In this document: piece by piece, positions 31,837 through 42,199 of the stretch
Layout of the letters: every line of letters begins with the position of its first letter
How positions within the stretch are numbered: position 1 is the stretch's first letter
Origin: Rikenellaceae bacterium
GTDB taxonomy: Bacteria > Bacteroidota > Bacteroidia > Bacteroidales > UBA932
DNA: 64,000 nt
Direction of reading: 5' to 3'
Assembly: GCA_900771005.1 (NCBI GenBank)
Contig: CAAGMI010000337.1
Coordinates: 1 to 64,000, forward strand
Notes under the pieces: model-generated
What the model saw: only the letters and a program-made list of their open reading frames with translations
Told to the model about the DNA's origin: nothing
Database searches by the model: none
Made by a program: the position numbers and the translations under genes

Positions 31837-34800
31837 TTAAAGATCTTCAAGTTCACGAGCCATATCGTCATTGCGTCCGACAATGATATCCTGATAGTCG
31901 TTGAGACCGGTTCCGGCAGGTATCAGATGTCCGCAGATGACGTTCTCCTTGAGGCCCTCGAGGTGATCGACGCGTCCGCGGATAGCGGATTCGCTGAGCA
32001 CCTTGGTTGTCTCCTGGAATGAAGCTGCGGAGATGAAACTGTCAGTCTTGAGGGCTGCACGTGTGATTCCCTGAAGCACGAGTCTGGCGGTTGCAGGCTG
32101 TGCCGGACGTGTCACGAGCGGCTTGAGACCCTGTCTCTCGAGAGATTCATTCTCGTTGCGAAGCTCACGGGCACCGATGATGTCACCATCTGCATATTTC
32201 TGTGAATCGCCAGGGGCGCATACATAGAACTTGCCGTAGATTTCATCATTGACATCCATAAACTTCCACTTGTCGACGAGCTCGTCAGGAAGGAATTCGG
32301 TATCACCAGGATTCGTAACCTCTACCTTGCGCATCATCTGCCTTACAATGATCTCGAAGTGCTTGTCATTGATCTTTACACCCTGCAGCCTGTAGACTGC
32401 CTGTACTTCATTGACAATATACTCCTGAGCCTTGACAGGTCCGAGGATGTTAAGATAGTCGGTAGGGGAGATGCCACCGTCTGACAGAGGTGTACCTGCC
32501 CTTACATAGTCGTTCTCCTGAACGAGGATCTGCTTGGAAAGCGGTACGAGATAGTGTTTCTCGACACCTGACTTGTTCTTGACGCTGATCTCTCTGTTTC
32601 CTCTCTTTACCTTGCCCATGAGCACCTCACCGTTGATATCGGAAAGGATGGCAGGGCTTGAAGGATTGCGGGCTTCGAAGAGTTCGGTAACTCGAGGAAG
32701 ACCTCCGGTGATATCGCTACTCTTGCCGACTGCACGAGGAATCTTGATGATAATGTCACCGACCTTCACCTTACTGCCGTCTTCAGCGATAACGTGGGCT
32801 CCGACAGGGAGGTTGAACTGCTTGAGGATTTCACCCTTTGCGTCAACGATATCGAGAGCCGGACTCTTGGTCTTATCCTTTGAATCTATGATGACCTTGT
32901 CCGTGCTTGTTGAGAATTCGTCTCCGGCTTCCTTTGTGAAGGTAACGCCGTCGATCATATTCTCGAAGCGGATCTTACCGGTCGTCTCGACGATTGTGAT
33001 AGCATTGTATGCATCCCATTCGCAGATCCTGTCACCCTTCTTCACCTTATCTCCATCCTTCTTGTAAAGAATTGATCCATAAGGGATATCGTACTGGGAG
33101 AATGTGATTCCCGTGTTCTCGTCGATGATACGGAGTTCAGCCATGCGGCTGACAACGACTTCCTGCTCGACACCGTCATCCGTGATTCTCTTGATGGTAC
33201 GGAGTTCGGAGAACTGAAGGCGTCCGTCATACTTGGAGTCTATTGATGAATCTGCGACAGCTGAAGATGCCGTACCTCCGACGTGGAATGTACGGAGCGT
33301 AAGCTGTGTGCCAGGCTCACCGATTGACTGAGCGGCGATGACACCGACAACTTCGCCCTTTTCAACCATTCTGCTGGTTGCAAGGTTGCGTCCATAGCAT
33401 TTTGCGCAGACTCCCTTGCGGCTTTCGCAAGTGAGCACCGAACGGATTTCAACCTGCTCGATAGGGAGAGTGTCGATCAGATCGGCCTGAGCCTCGCGGA
33501 TCTCTTCCCCGGCGTGGAGAATAAGTTCTCCGGTGAGAGGGTTGAATATGTCGTGAACTGTAGTACGGCCGAGGATTCTTTCACCGAGGCTTTCCACAAT
33601 CTCGTCCTTGTTCTTGATAGCGGTGGCGATGAGACCTCTGAGCGTGCCGCAGTCCTCTTCAGTGATAATCACATCGTGAGAAACGTCGACAAGACGCCTT
33701 GTAAGGTAACCTGCGTCCGCAGTCTTGAGGGCGGTATCTGCAAGACCCTTACGTGCACCGTGGGTTGAAATGAAGTACTCCAGCACTGACATTCCTTCCT
33801 TGAGGTTGCTGATGATAGGGTTCTCGATGATGTCCGCACCTGCGCCGCCGGCCTTCTGAGGCTTTGCCATCAAACCTCGCATACCGCAGAGCTGCTTGAT
33901 CTGCTCGGTAGAACCGCGGGCTCCGGAATCCAGCATCATGAATACAGGATTGAATCCCTGCTGGTCTGCCTCGATCTTGCTCTTCACTATGTTCTTGAGC
34001 TGGTTATCGACAGATGACCAGAGGTCGATCACCTTGTTGTAACGCTCCTGGTTCGTGATGAATCCCATACTGAAGTTACCCTTGATATCCTCAATCTTCT
34101 TGTAGGCATCTTCGATAAGGGTCTTCTTCTCTTCAGGGACAAGCACGTCTCCGAGGTTGAATGATATGCCGGCACGGAATGACTGATCATATCCGAGGTT
34201 CTTGATGTCGTCAAGGAACTTGGCGGTACGTGTGACACCGGTATGCTTGATTACGTTTGTGATGATCTTGCGGAGAGATTTCTTTCCGAGTACCTCATTT
34301 ACGTAAGGGACTTCGTCCGGTACATACTGGTTCACTATGATGCGCCCGGCAGATGTCTTGACGAGTTCTGTTCCCTTTGATGCGTCGTTCTTGTCCTTAG
34401 GAAGACGGACAAGAATCTCTGCGTGCATATCGATAACCTTTTCGTTATACGCTATGATGACTTCCTCAGGTCCATAGAATGTCTTTCCCTCTCCCTTTGC
34501 ACCCTTGCGGAGCTTGGTGATGTAGTAAAGACCAAGCACCATATCCTGTGAAGGAACGGTGATAGGGGCTCCGTTTGCAGGATTGAGAATGTTCTGCGAA
34601 CCGAGCATAAGGAGCTGAGCCTCCATGACGGCGGCATTTCCGAGAGGAAGGTGTACGGCCATCTGGTCACCATCGAAGTCGGCGTTGAACGCTGTACATG
34701 CGAGAGGGTGGAGCTGAATGGCTTTTCCTTCAATCATTCTAGGCTGGAAGGCCTGGATACCGAGTCTGTGCAGGGTAGGTGCACGGTTGAGAAGTACCGG

Positions 34801-36081
34801 ATGGCCTTTCATCACATTCTCGAGGATATCCCAGATGACAGGATCCTTGCGGTCCACGATCTTCTTGGCTGACTTGACTGTCTTCACTATGCCGCGCTCG
34901 ATGAGCTTGCGGATAATGAACGGCTTGTAAAGTTCCGCTGCCATGAATTTAGGGAGACCGCACTCATGCATGTTGAGTTCAGGACCGACTACGATAACCG
35001 AACGTGCTGAATAGTCGACACGCTTACCGAGAAGGTTCTGACGGAAACGTCCCTGCTTGCCCTTGAGTGAATCGGACAGAGACTTGAGAGCTCTGTTGGA
35101 CTCGCTCTTTACGGCTGAGGATTTCTTTGAGTTGTCAAACAGTGAATCGACTGATTCCTGAAGCATACGTTTCTCGTTGCGGAGAATGACTTCAGGAGCC
35201 TTGATCTCAATGAGTTTCTTGAGTCGGTTGTTACGGATGATAACCCTGCGGTAGAGATCGTTCAGATCGGATGTCGCAAAGCGTCCGCCATCGAGCGGAA
35301 CGAGAGGACGGAGATCTGGCGGAATCACAGGAATGACCTTCATGATCATCCATTCAGGACGGTTGATGCCCTTTGATTCCTGGAACCACTTCACTACCTG
35401 CAGACGCTTGAGCAGTTCTGCCTTGCGCTGCTGTGAGGTCTCTTCCTTCATCCTCTGCCTGAGTTCCCTTCCGAGGGCCTCCACATCTATCTCCTTGAGA
35501 AGGTCATAGATACCTTCGGCACCCATCTTTGCGACGAATCTTTCCTCTTCAGGAAGGCTGTCGTTGGAAGGTATTCTGGCAAGAATATCGAGATATTCAT
35601 CTTCTGAAAGCAGATCCATCTTCTCAAGACCGCTCTGGCCAGGCTTCACTACTATGTACTTTTCATAATAGATCACTGACTCAAGCTTCTTGGACTGGAT
35701 TCCGAGAAGTGAAGAAATCTTGTTCGGAGCACTCTTGAAGTACCAGATGTGCGCTACCGGAACGGTGAGGGCGATATGACCCATCCTTTCACGGCGAACT
35801 TTTTTCTCGGTAACTTCGACATTACATCTGTCACAGACGATTCCGCGGTAACGGATTCTCTTGTACTTTCCGCAATAGCACTCATAGTCCTTTGTAGGAC
35901 CGAATATCTTTTCGCAGAAAAGACCGTCTCTTTCAGGCTTATAGGTCCTGTAGTTGACTGTTTCAGGCTTCAGGACCTCACCGCAGGACCTTTCTGTAAT
36001 GTCCTCCGGAGAAGCAAGAGAGATACTTATCGTCTGGAAATTGCTCTTTACCTTATTATCTTTATTATTAAAAGTAGGCAT
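31837..36081 (-). CDS. rpoC: RNA polymerase beta' subunit
   Basis: Catalytic subunit of RNA polymerase, 1414 residues, full length for Bacteroidota. The N-terminal zinc ribbon (CYCGKYKRIRYRGIVCDRC, about 68-86), the magnesium-binding NADFDGDQMAVHLPL near 465 and the second zinc site (CESRKGVCAKCYG) are present. It follows rpoB by 18 bases. No frame break is seen. Confidence 0.98.
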   Translation of the reverse strand: MPTFNNKDNKVKSNFQTISISLASPEDITERSCGEVLKPETVNYRTYKPERDGLFCEKIFGPTKDYECYCGKYKRIRYRGIVCDRCNVEVTEKKVRRERMGHIALTVPVAHIWYFKSAPNKISSLLGIQSKKLESVIYYEKYIVVKPGQSGLEKMDLLSEDEYLDILARIPSNDSLPEEERFVAKMGAEGIYDLLKEIDVEALGRELRQRMKEETSQQRKAELLKRLQVVKWFQESKGINRPEWMIMKVIPVIPPDLRPLVPLDGGRFATSDLNDLYRRVIIRNNRLKKLIEIKAPEVILRNEKRMLQESVDSLFDNSKKSSAVKSESNRALKSLSDSLKGKQGRFRQNLLGKRVDYSARSVIVVGPELNMHECGLPKFMAAELYKPFIIRKLIERGIVKTVKSAKKIVDRKDPVIWDILENVMKGHPVLLNRAPTLHRLGIQAFQPRMIEGKAIQLHPLACTAFNADFDGDQMAVHLPLGNAAVMEAQLLMLGSQNILNPANGAPITVPSQDMVLGLYYITKLRKGAKGEGKTFYGPEEVIIAYNEKVIDMHAEILVRLPKDKNDASKGTELVKTSAGRIIVNQYVPDEVPYVNEVLGKKSLRKIITNVIKHTGVTRTAKFLDDIKNLGYDQSFRAGISFNLGDVLVPEEKKTLIEDAYKKIEDIKGNFSMGFITNQERYNKVIDLWSSVDNQLKNIVKSKIEADQQGFNPVFMMLDSGARGSTEQIKQLCGMRGLMAKPQKAGGAGADIIENPIISNLKEGMSVLEYFISTHGARKGLADTALKTADAGYLTRRLVDVSHDVIITEEDCGTLRGLIATAIKNKDEIVESLGERILGRTTVHDIFNPLTGELILHAGEEIREAQADLIDTLPIEQVEIRSVLTCESRKGVCAKCYGRNLATSRMVEKGEVVGVIAAQSIGEPGTQLTLRTFHVGGTASSAVADSSIDSKYDGRLQFSELRTIKRITDDGVEQEVVVSRMAELRIIDENTGITFSQYDIPYGSILYKKDGDKVKKGDRICEWDAYNAITIVETTGKIRFENMIDGVTFTKEAGDEFSTSTDKVIIDSKDKTKSPALDIVDAKGEILKQFNLPVGAHVIAEDGSKVKVGDIIIKIPRAVGKSSDITGGLPRVTELFEARNPSSPAILSDINGEVLMGKVKRGNREISVKNKSGVEKHYLVPLSKQILVQENDYVRAGTPLSDGGISPTDYLNILGPVKAQEYIVNEVQAVYRLQGVKINDKHFEIIVRQMMRKVEVTNPGDTEFLPDELVDKWKFMDVNDEIYGKFYVCAPGDSQKYADGDIIGARELRNENESLERQGLKPLVTRPAQPATARLVLQGITRAALKTDSFISAASFQETTKVLSESAIRGRVDHLEGLKENVICGHLIPAGTGLNDYQDIIVGRNDDMARELEDL

Positions 36082-36099
36082 ATTTCTGTTCTCTTTTAA

Positions 36100-39000
36100 T
36101 TAATCCAATGTAACCTTGAGACCGAGACCACGGAGTTCGTGGAGAAGTACGTTGAGAGATTCAGGGATACCAGCAGGTGGCATAGGATCTCCCTTTACGA
36201 TAGCTTCATATGTCTTGGATCTTCCGGTCACGTCATCGGACTTGACAGTCAGAATTTCCTGAAGTGCATTTGCAGCGCCGAAAGCCTCGAGTGCCCAAAC
36301 CTCCATTTCTCCGAATCGCTGACCTCCGAACTGGGCTTTACCGCCGAGAGGCTGCTGGGTAATGAGAGAATAAGGTCCGATGCTTCTTGCGTGCATCTTG
36401 TCATCGACCATATGGCCGAGCTTGATCATATAGATCACACCTACTGTCGCAGGCTGGTCGAACTGGTCGCCGGTACCACCGTCGCGGAGATATGTCTTTC
36501 CGTAACGAGGAAGTCCTGCCTTGTCGGTGAGGTCACAGATCTCGTCAATGCTTGCACCGTCAAAGATAGGAGTGCTGAACTTGAGACCGAGCTCTGCTCC
36601 AGCCCAACCGAGCACTGATTCGTAGATCTGTCCGAGGTTCATTCGTGAAGGCACGCCGAGAGGGTTGAGCACGATGTCCACAGGTGTACCGTCTGCAAGG
36701 AACGGCATATCTTCCTGACGTACGATCTTTGCTACGATACCCTTGTTTCCGTGGCGTCCTGCAAGCTTGTCACCTACAGTGATCTTGCGCTTCTTTGCGA
36801 TGTAAACCTTTGCAAGCTGCATGACTCCGTTAGGAAGTTCGTCTCCGATCTTGATCTTGTCGATCTCCCTCTTGCAAACGGCTGCTTCCGTCTTGACGGC
36901 GATGCAGTAGTTGTTGATGAGGTCGCGGATCAGGACGTTGGTATCCTTGTCGAGAGTCCACTTGTTAGAGTTGATATTCTCATAATCGATGCTCTTGAGC
37001 TGCTCGGTTGTGATCTTCTTGTCCTTGGCGATGATCTCGACACCGTAGAGGTCACTGATTCCGGCACTCTTCTGGTTCTTTGTAAGAACTGCGAGCTTCT
37101 GTATGAATTCGGCACGGATCTTTTCAGCTTTCTGGTCGAATTCTGCCTGGCGCAACTCGATGCGTGTCTTCTGGTCTGCCTTTGCGGCACCCTTTCTCAC
37201 GCTTTCCTTGTTCATCTTTGCGTAGAGAGCCGTCTTGACAACTGTTCCGCTCAATGAAGGGTTGGCCTTGAGGGATGCATCCTTTACATCTCCGGCCTTG
37301 TCTCCGAAGATTGCCTTGAGGAGTTTCTCCTCAGGTGAAGGATCGCTTTCTCCCTTAGGGGTGATCTTACCGATCATGATGTCACCCGGTTCGATGTGTG
37401 CACCGATACGGATGATACCGTTCTGATCGAGGTTCTTCGTTGCATCCTCGCTGACGTTAGGAATATCTGAAGTGAGTTCCTCCATTCCTCTCTTCGTGTC
37501 GCGTACCTCTGTCAGGTATTCATCCACGTGGATGGAAGTGAGGACATCCCACTTGACCATTTCCTCGCTGAGTACGATGGCATCCTCATAGTTGTAACCC
37601 TTCCAAGGCATGAATGCGACCTTGAGGTTGCGTCCGAGGGCGAGTTCTCCGCCCTGAGTTGCATAACCTTCGGTAAGAACCTGTCCCTTTTCAACCTTGT
37701 CACCCTTGCGCACTATAGGAACGAGGTTCACCGTAGTGCTCTGGTTGGTTCTGCGATAAAGAGGAAGCTTGTAGATAGTCTCTTCAGGTGAGAAACTTAC
37801 AAATTTCTCATCCTCAGTACGCTCGTACTTGATTCGTATTTCATTGGCGTCGGCGTAGGTGACTTCACCCTTGCGCTTTGCAATATACTGTGTGCGTGAA
37901 TCAATGCAGACTCTCTCCTCAAGTCCTGTACCTACAATAGGTGATTCAGGTTTGAGAAGCGGCACGGCCTGTCTCATCATGTTGGCTCCCATCAATGCAC
38001 GGTGTGCATCATCGTGCTCGAGGAATGGAATCAGAGATGCGGCTACAGATGCCATCTGGTTCGGGGCAACGTCCATATAGTTGACCTCCTCCTTCGTTAC
38101 GACAGGGAAGTCAGCTTCAAGACGGCACTGGATGCGGTCTTCGAGGATGTTACCGTCATTATCCATGCGGATATTGGCGAGGGAAACGAGTTTGTTCTCC
38201 TCCTCCTCCGCACTCATATAGCGTGCGTTCTTGTCATTGAGATCGACTTTTCCTCCCTTCACGTCACGGTACGGAGTCTCGATAAATCCGAGCGCATCGA
38301 TTCGTGCATATACGCAAAGTGAAGAAATAAGACCGATGTTAGGGCCTTCTGGTGACTCGATAGGACAAAGGCGTCCATAGTGAGTGTAGTGAACGTCTCG
38401 GACTTCGAATCCGGCTCTGTCTCGGCTCAAACCGCCAGGACCAAGGGCGCTCAGACGTCTCTTGTGCGTAATCTCGGCAAGAGGGTTGGTCTGATCCATG
38501 AACTGGCTGAGCTGGCTTGTACCGAAGAATGAATTGATCACTGATGAGAGTGTCTTTGCATTGATCAGGTCAATAGGATTGAACTGCTCGGAATCGCGGA
38601 CATTCATTCTCTCGCGTATGGTTCTTGCCATACGGCTCAGACCGACGCTGAACTGGTTGGCGAGCTGTTCGCCTACAGTGCGGACGCGGCGGTTGCTGAG
38701 ATGGTCGATATCGTCTACGGCTGCCTTTGAATTTATAAGCTGAATGAGATACTTGATGATCTCGATGATGTCAGTATTCGTGAGGACACGTACATCAGGA
38801 GCTGTATCAAGACCGAGCTTCTTGTTGAGACGATAACGTCCAACATTGCCAAGGTCGTATCTCTTTTCTGAGAAGAAGAGTTTGTCAATGACGTCTCTTG
38901 CAGTGCTCTCATCAGGCGGTTCTGAATTGCGGAGCTGCTTGTAGATATAGTTGACTGCCTCGATCTCTGTATTGGTAGGATCCTTCTGCAGGGTGTTGAA

Positions 39001-39921
39001 GATGATGGAATATTCATTGGTATTCGCTTCATCCTTCTGGAGGAGGATAGTCTTTACCTCTGTCTCAAGGATAGCTGCGATGGTGTCCTCGTTGAGGATC
39101 TCACCTCTGTCGACAACAGGAACGGTTCTTTCGATAGGAATAACCTCACCTGTGTCTTCATCTTCGAAGTCTTCGACCCAAGTCTTGAGAACTTTGGCTG
39201 CAAGCCTGCGTCCTTCGTTTGCCTTGAGGTTTTTCTTGTTGACCGTGATTTCGTCAGCAAGGTCGAAAATATCGATGATATCCTTGTCTGCGTTGTAACC
39301 TATGGCTCTGAGGAGAGTGGTTACAGGCAATTTCTTCTTTCTGTCGATGTATGCGTACATGACATTGTTGATGTCAGTCGCAAACTCAATCCACGATCCC
39401 TTGAACGGAATGATACGGGCTGAATACAGCTTTGTACCATTGGCGTGCATGCTCTGGTCGAAGAAAACGCCAGGGGATCTGTGCAACTGGGAGACGATGA
39501 TTCTCTCAGATCCGTTGATAACGAATGTGCCACCCGGGGTCATGTAAGGGATGTTTCCGAGGTAAACGTCCTGAACCCTGGTGTCGAAGTCTTCATGCTC
39601 CGGGTCTGTGCAGGAAAGACGGAGTTTTGCCTTGAGAGGGACACTGTATGTGAGACCTCTGTCCAGACATTCGTCTATCGAGTACTGAGGAGGGTCAATG
39701 AAATAATCAATGAACTCCAGCTTGTAATTGTTTCTGGTGTCCTCGATAGGGAAGATCTCCTGAAAAACCTGATAAAGACCTTCGTTTTTTCTGTTCTCCG
39801 GGGTGGTCTCAAGCTGGAAGAAATCCTTGAAGGACTGCAGCTGGACCTCAAGCAGATCCGGGTATTCCAGAATTTTGGAAGAAGCGAAATTTATGCGCTT
39901 GTTGGTAGTCTTTTTTGACAT
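36100..39921 (-). CDS. rpoB: RNA polymerase beta subunit
   Basis: Beta subunit of RNA polymerase, 1273 residues. The rifampicin-pocket region is visible as FFGTSQLSQFMDQTNPLAEITHKRRLSALGPGGL split over about 480-515; no classical resistance change is evident in it, but this is by eye only. The C-terminal flexible clamp segment (KLGHMVDDKMHARSIGPYS) is intact. A terminator-like hairpin stands between rplL and this gene, so part of its transcription depends on read-through. Confidence 0.98.
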   Translation of the reverse strand: MSKKTTNKRINFASSKILEYPDLLEVQLQSFKDFFQLETTPENRKNEGLYQVFQEIFPIEDTRNNYKLEFIDYFIDPPQYSIDECLDRGLTYSVPLKAKLRLSCTDPEHEDFDTRVQDVYLGNIPYMTPGGTFVINGSERIIVSQLHRSPGVFFDQSMHANGTKLYSARIIPFKGSWIEFATDINNVMYAYIDRKKKLPVTTLLRAIGYNADKDIIDIFDLADEITVNKKNLKANEGRRLAAKVLKTWVEDFEDEDTGEVIPIERTVPVVDRGEILNEDTIAAILETEVKTILLQKDEANTNEYSIIFNTLQKDPTNTEIEAVNYIYKQLRNSEPPDESTARDVIDKLFFSEKRYDLGNVGRYRLNKKLGLDTAPDVRVLTNTDIIEIIKYLIQLINSKAAVDDIDHLSNRRVRTVGEQLANQFSVGLSRMARTIRERMNVRDSEQFNPIDLINAKTLSSVINSFFGTSQLSQFMDQTNPLAEITHKRRLSALGPGGLSRDRAGFEVRDVHYTHYGRLCPIESPEGPNIGLISSLCVYARIDALGFIETPYRDVKGGKVDLNDKNARYMSAEEEENKLVSLANIRMDNDGNILEDRIQCRLEADFPVVTKEEVNYMDVAPNQMASVAASLIPFLEHDDAHRALMGANMMRQAVPLLKPESPIVGTGLEERVCIDSRTQYIAKRKGEVTYADANEIRIKYERTEDEKFVSFSPEETIYKLPLYRRTNQSTTVNLVPIVRKGDKVEKGQVLTEGYATQGGELALGRNLKVAFMPWKGYNYEDAIVLSEEMVKWDVLTSIHVDEYLTEVRDTKRGMEELTSDIPNVSEDATKNLDQNGIIRIGAHIEPGDIMIGKITPKGESDPSPEEKLLKAIFGDKAGDVKDASLKANPSLSGTVVKTALYAKMNKESVRKGAAKADQKTRIELRQAEFDQKAEKIRAEFIQKLAVLTKNQKSAGISDLYGVEIIAKDKKITTEQLKSIDYENINSNKWTLDKDTNVLIRDLINNYCIAVKTEAAVCKREIDKIKIGDELPNGVMQLAKVYIAKKRKITVGDKLAGRHGNKGIVAKIVRQEDMPFLADGTPVDIVLNPLGVPSRMNLGQIYESVLGWAGAELGLKFSTPIFDGASIDEICDLTDKAGLPRYGKTYLRDGGTGDQFDQPATVGVIYMIKLGHMVDDKMHARSIGPYSLITQQPLGGKAQFGGQRFGEMEVWALEAFGAANALQEILTVKSDDVTGRSKTYEAIVKGDPMPPAGIPESLNVLLHELRGLGLKVTLD

Positions 39922-39957
39922 TGTTCTGCTGGTGGAAATAAGAAAAACTTTAATACG

Positions 39958-39997
39958 GAAAAAAGGTTTAGAGCCTAATTTCCCCGGCTCTAAACCT
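39958..39997 (-). terminator. attenuator/terminator between rplL and rpoB
   Basis: On the minus strand a perfect 12-base-pair stem (AGGTTTAGAGCC with GGCTCTAAACCT) and ten-base loop are followed directly by a run of six T. This is a canonical intrinsic terminator placed in the 107-base gap between rplL and rpoB. No promoter box is seen after it, so rpoBC must rely on partial read-through, as known for the E. coli operon. Confidence 0.82.
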
Positions 39998-40028
39998 GTT
40001 TTGTTCCCTTTAAGCAGGGAGGGCGAAG

Positions 40029-40403
40029 TTACTTAATCTCGACCTCTGCGCCAGCTTCCTCAAGTGTAGCCTTGAGCTGCTCTGCTTCTGCCTTAGAAAC
40101 TTTCTCCTTGACTGTAGCTGGAGCTGCGTCAACGAGATCCTTAGCTTCCTTAAGTCCAAGACCAAGGGCCTCTTTAACGACCTTGATCACACCAAGTTTA
40201 GCTGCACCAGCTGATGTGAGAACTACGTCGAATTCTGTCTGCTCAGCTGCAGCTGCACCTGCACCTGCTCCGTCAGCTGCAACTACAACTGCAGCGGCTG
40301 CAGGCTCGATGCCATACTCATCCTTCAGGATCTGTGCGAGTTCCTGAACGTCTTTTACAGAAAGAGCAACCAACTCTTCTGCAAGGGCTTTTACATCTGC
40401 CAT
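40029..40403 (-). CDS. rplL: 50S ribosomal protein L7/L12
   Basis: Stalk protein of the large subunit that recruits translation GTPases. The 124 residues show the N-terminal dimerisation helix, the Ala/Gly-rich hinge (AAAAVVVAADGAGAGAAAAEQ is the flexible part, about 35-55) and the conserved C-terminal domain with GLGLKEAKDLVDAAP. It lies 27 bases after rplJ and before a terminator hairpin. Confidence 0.98.
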   Translation of the reverse strand: MADVKALAEELVALSVKDVQELAQILKDEYGIEPAAAAVVVAADGAGAGAAAAEQTEFDVVLTSAGAAKLGVIKVVKEALGLGLKEAKDLVDAAPATVKEKVSKAEAEQLKATLEEAGAEVEIK

Positions 40404-40430
40404 AATTTTATAATTTTTAAATTGTTAATA

Positions 40431-41018
40431 TTATTCGTTTGCTGGAGCTGCTGCAGCTTCTGCTGCGCTCTCTGTTGCCGGAGCGGCCTCTGTTGCAGGT
40501 GCAGATTCCTCTGCTGCCTTAGCTTCCGGAGTTTCCTCTCCCTTGTTTTCAAGAGCAGAAAGAATGTTCCTGATAGGAGACTGGAGAAGTCCGATGATAT
40601 CTCCAATGAGTTCTTCCCTGGTCTTGATTGCTGCAAGCTGATCGAGTTTGTCTTCACCGATGAATACGCATTCCTGTACGAAAGCGCCCTTTACAACAGG
40701 CTTTGAAAGGCCTTCCTTCTGGAACTTCTTGATAAGTTTTCCAGGAGCTGCAGGGGCGTTTGTGTACATGATTGCAGTATTGCCGACGAGTGTCTGCTCG
40801 AGAGTCTTCATATCCTCATTCTCCACGGTCTTGAGAACGTGAGAGAAAAGGGTATTCTTTACGACTTCGAGTTTGATTCCCTGTGCGAAGCACTCGCGAC
40901 GGAGCTTGCTAGTCTGCTCAGCATTCAGACCTGCGATATCTGTAACGTAGAAGTTAGGATATTCGCTGAGGCGTGCTGAGATGCTTTCAATAATTTGACC
41001 TTTAAGTTCTTTTTTCAT
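40431..41018 (-). CDS. rplJ: 50S ribosomal protein L10 with long acidic C-terminal tail
   Basis: L10 anchors the L7/L12 stalk. The 195 residues include the normal L10 fold to about 165 and the L12-binding helix, followed by about 28 residues of Glu/Ala/Pro/Thr-rich tail (ATEAAPATESAAEAAAAPA). Usual length in the phylum is about 170-175, so the tail is an extension. The tail's base composition is repetitive (GCTGC-type codons), which may reflect slippage. Confidence 0.96.
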   Translation of the reverse strand: MKKELKGQIIESISARLSEYPNFYVTDIAGLNAEQTSKLRRECFAQGIKLEVVKNTLFSHVLKTVENEDMKTLEQTLVGNTAIMYTNAPAAPGKLIKKFQKEGLSKPVVKGAFVQECVFIGEDKLDQLAAIKTREELIGDIIGLLQSPIRNILSALENKGEETPEAKAAEESAPATEAAPATESAAEAAAAPANE

Positions 41019-41030
41019 AATATTGAATTT

Positions 41031-41735
41031 TTACTCAGCACCATTCAAGAATGCCTTGAGATCCACTTTAATTCCGGCACTCATAGTAGAGCAGATTGCA
41101 CAGCTCTTCATGTATGTGCCCTTGAGAGCCTGTGGCTTGAGCTTTGAAATCTCTGTCAGGACTGCTGAGATGTTCTCTGCAATCTGCTGAGCTGAGAATG
41201 AAGCCTTGCCGACAGCTGTATGAACGATACCTGTCTTGTCGACCTTGAAGTCGATCTTTCCACCCTTCACGTCCTTTACTGCGTTTCCAATTTCCATTGT
41301 CACAGTACCGGTCTTAGGGTTAGGCATGAGTCCGCGTGGTCCGAGAATCTTTCCGAGAGCACCGACCTTAGCCATGACTGAAGGTGTGCAGACAATGACA
41401 TCAATGTCTGTCCAACCGCCCTTGATCTTCTCGATATAATCGTCGAGACCAACGTAATCGGCACCTGCTGCCTTAGCTTCCTCTTCCTTGTCAGGAGTAC
41501 AGAGAGCAAGAACCTTTGCGGTCTTACCTGTTCCGTGAGGGAGAGTGACGACGCCACGAATCATCTGGTTGGCCTTGCGAGGGTCAACACCAAGATTCAC
41601 GGAGAGTTCAACTGATGAGTCGAACTTTGTAAATGTGATATCCTTCAGAATTTCACATGCCTTTGCAAGTGGATACACCTGAGTGTGATCGAACTTTGCA
41701 AGAGCTGCCTGTTGATTTTTTGTCAATTTACTCAT
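41031..41735 (-). CDS. rplA: 50S ribosomal protein L1
   Basis: L1 forms the mobile L1 stalk and in many bacteria represses its own operon. The 234 residues are typical, with VNLGVDPRKANQMIRGVVTL and GPRGLMPNPKTGTVT as landmarks. It follows rplK by 14 bases. Confidence 0.98.
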   Translation of the reverse strand: MSKLTKNQQAALAKFDHTQVYPLAKACEILKDITFTKFDSSVELSVNLGVDPRKANQMIRGVVTLPHGTGKTAKVLALCTPDKEEEAKAAGADYVGLDDYIEKIKGGWTDIDVIVCTPSVMAKVGALGKILGPRGLMPNPKTGTVTMEIGNAVKDVKGGKIDFKVDKTGIVHTAVGKASFSAQQIAENISAVLTEISKLKPQALKGTYMKSCAICSTMSAGIKVDLKAFLNGAE

Positions 41736-41749
41736 ATTGCATGTGAATT

Positions 41750-42193
41750 TTAAAGGTCCTTAGGAAATTCACCGGTAACGGTGATACCCATACTTCTTGC
41801 TGTTCCAGCTACCATACGCATTGCGGATGCAATGGTGAAACAGTTGAGGTCCGGCATTTTGCCTTCTGCGATAGTCTTGATCTGGTCCCAGGTGAGAGAT
41901 GCAACTTTTGTTCTGTTGGACTCGCCTGAAGCCTTGGAGATCTTGGCTGCTTCCTTAAGGGAAACTGCAACTGGTGGCTGCTTTACCTCAAATGTGAAGG
42001 ACTTGTCTGAATATACTGTAATAACAACAGGAAGTGTCTTTCCTGCGCGATCCTGCGTAGCTGCATTGAAAGCCTTGCAGAAATCCATGATATTCAAGCC
42101 CTTGGAACCGAGTGCCGGTCCTACCGGAGGTGCTGGATTGGCTGCTCCGCCTTTGATTTGGAGCTTGATAAATCCGGTAACTTCTTTTGCCAT
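41750..42193 (-). CDS. rplK: 50S ribosomal protein L11
   Basis: L11 binds the GTPase-associated 23S rRNA centre and is required for the RelA-type stringent response. The 147 residues show the proline-rich NPAPPVGPALGSKGLNIMDF and GTARSMGITV. Six bases separate it from nusG. Confidence 0.98.
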   Translation of the reverse strand: MAKEVTGFIKLQIKGGAANPAPPVGPALGSKGLNIMDFCKAFNAATQDRAGKTLPVVITVYSDKSFTFEVKQPPVAVSLKEAAKISKASGESNRTKVASLTWDQIKTIAEGKMPDLNCFTIASAMRMVAGTARSMGITVTGEFPKDL

Positions 42194-42199
42194 GATTTG

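Noticed and set aside
40434..40530. Separate small acidic protein in the rplJ tail
   Set aside because: The codons are continuous with rplJ and no start codon or ribosome site separates them.
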